A DNA stretch of 64,000 nt, from NCBI RefSeq assembly GCF_963677725.1, contig NZ_OY782507.1:3532501-3596500 (forward strand), written 5' to 3'. Numbering within the stretch: the stretch's first letter is position 1; every line of letters begins with the position of its first letter. This stretch comes from an uncultured Cohaesibacter sp. GTDB lineage: Bacteria; Pseudomonadota; Alphaproteobacteria; Rhizobiales; Cohaesibacteraceae. The notes below the pieces were generated by a model. That model was given only the letters and a program-made list of their open reading frames with translations, was not told the origin of the DNA and ran no database searches. The position numbers and the translations under genes were made by a program. Positions 60,541 to 64,000 of this stretch are shown piece after piece.

Positions 60541-62208
60541 TCAGGAGGCCTGAGCCCCTGGCTCTGTTGATTCGGCGGACTCTGCCTCGTCCTGATCAAG
60601 GCCATATTCCTTGAGCTTTCGATAGAGCGTAGAGCGGCCGATGCCAAGGCGTCGGGCCACATCGGACATGCGGTGATCGTGATGCTTGAGAGCGCGGCCT
60701 ATGATTTCGGCTTCCAGTTCGGCCAGCGAGCGGATGTTGCCATAATCATCCAGCAAGCGCAGAAACCCCCAAGGATCTTGCCGCAGGCCGTCATTGTCCG
60801 GGCCTGATGCTTCTGGCGCTTCTGACAATTCGGGCATCCCATCTGTCCGATAGGCTGCATCAGAGGCAGGCGGAATGCTGGCCGGATATGGGTCACCCAT
60901 GTCGGGGGATGAGGCCGGTGGGTTGACCGACTGACTGGTCGCACTGGACCGGGTTGGAGCGAGCCGGGCCAGATCTTCGGGGCGTGGGGCGCGCGCCTTG
61001 ACGACCGTTTCGCTGAAGGCGCTGACCTGACTGGCAATCTGGGGGAATTCTTCAATCGTCAACTGGTCGCCGTCACACAGGACGACAGCACGGAAAACGG
61101 TATTTTCCAACTGGCGGATATTGCCCGGCCAGTCATAGCTTTCGAGCAGCGACATGGCATCGGGCGTGATGGTGGCAAGGCTTTTGCGGCCTTCTTCGGC
61201 GGCAAAGCGGGTGAGGAAATTGCGAGCCAGAGCCGGGATGTCATCCTTGCGGTCGCGCAGAGGCGGGACACGGATGGGGAAGACATTGAGGCGGTAATAG
61301 AGATCCTCTCGGAACTTGCCATCCTTGACGAGCTGGATCAGGTCTTTGTTGGTGGCAGAGATCAGGCGGAAGTCCACCTTGACCGGCTTGGTCGCTCCGA
61401 CCGGATCAATTTCGCCTTCTTGCAGCGCGCGCAGCAATTTCACCTGGGTTTCGAGTGGTAGCTCGCCGACCTCGTCGAGGAACAGCGTGCCGCCATTGGC
61501 TTCGACGAATTTGCCGACATGCTTTTCAGCTGCTCCTGTGAAGGCTCCTTTTTCATGGCCAAACAGGATGCTTTCGACCAGATTGTCGGGGATCGCGCCG
61601 CAATTGACGGTGACGAAGGGTTTGGATGAGCGGTCGGAGGCATTCTGGATCGCCTTGGCGATCAGTTCCTTGCCGACGCCGGATTCCCCTTCAATCAGAA
61701 TGGGAATGTTGGATTTAGCGCCGCGCTTGCCCAGATTGATCACCCGGCCCATGGGTTCGCTTGAGGCGATGATTGTCTTGAAACTGAGCGTTCCGTGACT
61801 GCGCGAGCGGATGCGGGTGATTTCCTCTTCAAGCGCATTGACCTTCAAGGCGTTGCGCATGGCGATCTGCAACCGCTCGGGCGAGACGGGCTTGATGACG
61901 AAATCGAACGCGCCGGCGCGCATGGCATTGACTGCGGTGTCGATGCCCGCATGGGCGGTCTGAACGATGATCGGAGCCTTGATGTCGGTTTTCTGTAAAG
62001 CCTGCAACACGCCCATGCCGTCAAGATTGGGCATCACCAGATCGAGAATAATCAAGTCGAAATAGCTGGCCGGATTCTGCTCGAGAATCGCCAATGCCTG
62101 TTCGCCATGTTCGGCGCACACGGCTTTGAAACCGCTTTTCTCAACGATGGCTTCCAACAGACGGCGCTGTACGGGATCGTCATCGACGATCAGAATTTTT
62201 TCGCTCAT
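60541..62208 (-). CDS. NtrC-family sigma-54-dependent response regulator
   Basis: This cytosolic enhancer-binding regulator has 555 residues: a receiver (VDDD pocket, phosphoacceptor Asp56 in IILDLVMP, Lys in VIKPVSP), an AAA+ domain (GESGVGKE, GAFTGA, LFLDEVGELP), a linker of about 90 residues rich in Pro/Ser, and a Fis-type HTH (HRMSDVARRLGIGRSTLYRK). The start at 62208 places the receiver at the N-terminus; an in-frame ATG 23 codons upstream is less likely. No histidine kinase is adjacent, so it is an orphan here. Targets are unknown; only one good sigma-54 promoter was seen in the window, and it belongs with DctD. Confidence 0.9.
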   Translation of the reverse strand: MSEKILIVDDDPVQRRLLEAIVEKSGFKAVCAEHGEQALAILEQNPASYFDLIILDLVMPNLDGMGVLQALQKTDIKAPIIVQTAHAGIDTAVNAMRAGAFDFVIKPVSPERLQIAMRNALKVNALEEEITRIRSRSHGTLSFKTIIASSEPMGRVINLGKRGAKSNIPILIEGESGVGKELIAKAIQNASDRSSKPFVTVNCGAIPDNLVESILFGHEKGAFTGAAEKHVGKFVEANGGTLFLDEVGELPLETQVKLLRALQEGEIDPVGATKPVKVDFRLISATNKDLIQLVKDGKFREDLYYRLNVFPIRVPPLRDRKDDIPALARNFLTRFAAEEGRKSLATITPDAMSLLESYDWPGNIRQLENTVFRAVVLCDGDQLTIEEFPQIASQVSAFSETVVKARAPRPEDLARLAPTRSSATSQSVNPPASSPDMGDPYPASIPPASDAAYRTDGMPELSEAPEASGPDNDGLRQDPWGFLRLLDDYGNIRSLAELEAEIIGRALKHHDHRMSDVARRLGIGRSTLYRKLKEYGLDQDEAESAESTEPGAQAS

Positions 62209-62523
62209 TATCGTGCCGGTTTGCTTGAGTGCGGACTGGGGCGAAGATGTTTCATTTTGAACCAAGATCGGCTGCATCGGTTAAAGCTGTATTAATTTCC
62301 GGGTCTATTGTTGCAAAAAATTATGTGTATAGCGGGGCATCGGGGCGGACTTTCGGACCCATCCATCTGGGCAAAGCCCGCTTGTGACCCTACTTTCGAG
62401 ACAAGGGCACTGGATCCATCCCGAAGAGTGCCTATCTTTGTTATAAGACCCGCGTGACGCCGTCGCTATCCGAGCGCGCGTCCGGGGATTTTGTCTTTTC
62501 TCTTATCGCTGGAAAGTTGTTTC
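62209..62523. other. Divergent intergenic region
   Basis: The 315 bases between the regulator and pepF contain no credible gene or RNA. The region must hold the two divergent promoters. An AT-rich stretch around 62290-62330 is the likeliest site for the regulator promoter. Confidence 0.35.
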
Positions 62524-64000
62524 ATGACCTCTGCGCTTCCTTATCCGTCACTATTTCATATGCCACTGACTGCCGCGGCCGCCGAGCAGGGAAGCGCCAG
62601 CCTTGACGGTTTGCCGGAATGGAACCTTGATGATCTTTACAAAGGGACCGATGACCCGGCGCTGGACGCTGATTTCAGTCAGTGCAAGGAAGATGTGGCA
62701 GCCTTTGGAGCCGATTATCAGGGCAAACTGGCTGACCTGTTGGCAGAGAAGGGCGGCGACGTGCTGGGCGAAGCCTTGCAACGCTATGAAAAAATTCAGG
62801 ACCGGATGGGGCGTATCATCAGCTTTGCGGGTCTGACCTATACGGGCAACACCACCGATCCTGCGCGGGCGAAATTTTATGGCGATGTACAGGAGCGGAT
62901 CACGACGATCTCAACCCAATTGCTGTTTTTCGAGCTGGAACTGAACCGCATTGCAGACGATGTGCTTGATCAGGCCATGGCAGAGAGTGCATTGCTTGGC
63001 CATTACAAGCCATGGCTTGATGATCTGCGCAAGGAAAAGCCCTATCAGCTCGAAGATCAGCTTGAGAAACTGTTCTATGAGAAATCAGTGTCCGGTGCGA
63101 TGGCCTGGAACCGTCTGTTTGACGAGACCATGGCTGGGCTGCGTTTCTCGGTCGAGCTGGCCGATGGCACCGAAGAGTTGGCCATCGAGCAGACACTCAA
63201 TCTGCTGACCGATAGTGACGAAGCCAAACGAAAGGCGGCGTCCGATGCTTTGGCGACAACCTTCAAGGCGAATTTGTCGATCTTCTCGCTGATTTCCAAC
63301 GTGCTGGCCAAGGACAAGAGCATTTCTGACAGCTGGCGCGGCTTTGAGGATGTGGCGGATAGTCGCCATCTGGCCAACCGTGTCGAGCGCGAAGTGGTTG
63401 ACGCTTTGGTCGATGCCGTGCAAGACGCCTATCCGCGCCTGTCGCACCGCTATTATGCGTTGAAAGCCAAATGGTTCGGCAAGGATGCCCTCGATCATTG
63501 GGATCGCAACGCGCCGTTGCCCAAGGTGCCTACACGGACCATCGAATGGCCGGAAGCCAAGGCCATCGTACAGGATGCCTATGGGGGATTTTCGCCGAAA
63601 ATGGCAGAGATTTCCGCTCAGTTTTTTGACAAGAACTGGATCGATGCGCCGGTGCGTGAAGGCAAGTCGCCGGGGGCTTTTGCCCATCCCACCGTGCCAA
63701 GCGCCCATCCCTATGTTTTGCTCAATTATATGGGCAAGCCACGCGATGTGATGACACTGGCCCACGAATTGGGACATGGGGTGCATCAGGTGCTGGCCGC
63801 TGGGCAGGGTGCCTTGATGGCACCAACTCCGCTGACTTTGGCTGAAACCGCCAGTGTGTTCGGTGAGATGCTGACCTTCCGCTCTCTGCTCGCCAAGACC
63901 AAGGATGTGGCCGAGCGTCGGGCGATGCTTGCCGGCAAGGTCGAAGACATGCTCAATACGGTGGTGCGCCAGATTGCCTTCTATCTGTTCGAACGCAAGC
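62524..64000 (+). CDS. pepF: Oligoendopeptidase F (M3 family), 3' end outside the window
   Basis: This cytosolic zinc metallopeptidase degrades oligopeptides. At least 492 codons are open to the window edge, and the family is about 600-620 residues, so most is present. The zinc site HELGHGVH lies near residue 417, followed by 'TLAETASVFGEML', whose Glu is the third ligand. The N-terminal 'WNLDDLYKGTDDPALD' is diagnostic of the PepF branch. The ATG at 62524 has only a weak GGAAAG upstream. It is divergent from the NtrC-type regulator. Confidence 0.93.
   Translation, partial: MTSALPYPSLFHMPLTAAAAEQGSASLDGLPEWNLDDLYKGTDDPALDADFSQCKEDVAAFGADYQGKLADLLAEKGGDVLGEALQRYEKIQDRMGRIISFAGLTYTGNTTDPARAKFYGDVQERITTISTQLLFFELELNRIADDVLDQAMAESALLGHYKPWLDDLRKEKPYQLEDQLEKLFYEKSVSGAMAWNRLFDETMAGLRFSVELADGTEELAIEQTLNLLTDSDEAKRKAASDALATTFKANLSIFSLISNVLAKDKSISDSWRGFEDVADSRHLANRVEREVVDALVDAVQDAYPRLSHRYYALKAKWFGKDALDHWDRNAPLPKVPTRTIEWPEAKAIVQDAYGGFSPKMAEISAQFFDKNWIDAPVREGKSPGAFAHPTVPSAHPYVLLNYMGKPRDVMTLAHELGHGVHQVLAAGQGALMAPTPLTLAETASVFGEMLTFRSLLAKTKDVAERRAMLAGKVEDMLNTVVRQIAFYLFERK

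Overview
The window comes from an alphaproteobacterial chromosome. It opens in the 3' two thirds of a 23S rRNA gene followed by 5S. It carries family combinations typical of Hyphomicrobiales and related marine lineages: DctBD with DctPQM, Tat-exported TRAP binding proteins, a DmeF-type metal exporter, a creatininase family enzyme, and an HTH-citrate synthase. A marine, Cohaesibacter-like genus is a guess from gene content only; no 16S is present. Coding density is high, and no phage, insertion sequence, CRISPR array or tRNA was recognised.

Layout. 1-2049: end of an rrn operon and its terminator. 2095-4742: molybdate uptake modABC (minus). 5161-8566: an exported protein of unknown function, S-formylglutathione hydrolase, and a uracil/xanthine permease. 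8641-15328: a C4-dicarboxylate module in which the DctB/DctD two-component system probably drives dctPQM from a textbook sigma-54 promoter. 15332-17729: two divergent citrate synthase homologues, one with an N-terminal DNA-binding domain, sharing a palindrome-rich intergenic region. 17741-22115: a rare three-domain protein (APH-type kinase, M23 metallopeptidase, class-III aminotransferase) behind a class-I aminotransferase. 22381-28546: creatininase family enzyme, CopA copper ATPase, Leu/Val-type dehydrogenase, and a DUF1007/NicO metal transport pair.

28574-36493: a second TRAP module. A Cache-domain histidine kinase and a NarL-type regulator stand beside two tandem paralogous binding proteins and one DctQM pair. 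37034-45738: an operon with a long-chain-type acyl-CoA ligase, a complete branched-chain-type ABC importer and a PaaK-like ligase, preceded by two copies of a palindrome resembling LiuR-type operators. 45742-47303: arsRCH without a visible arsenite pump. 47394-49964: a divergent receiver protein, then a QmcA/NfeD membrane pair. 50055-51152: DmeF with a histidine-rich loop. 51251-53008: a PomAB-like (sodium-type) motor stator pair. 53249-56022: KdsD and an outer-membrane beta-barrel protein. 56119-60391: a peptidoglycan pair, a MepK-like DUF882 endopeptidase and an LdtD-like L,D-transpeptidase. 60541-62208: an NtrC-type response regulator. The window ends inside oligoendopeptidase F.

The main theme is organic-acid acquisition (two TRAP systems and one ABC system, each with its own regulatory signals) plus metal and metalloid handling and envelope maintenance. 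The items least explained by known systems are the HTH-citrate synthase pair and the kinase/M23/aminotransferase fusion. In all three carboxylate transport operons, the binding-protein gene is followed by stable hairpins before the membrane or ATPase genes.
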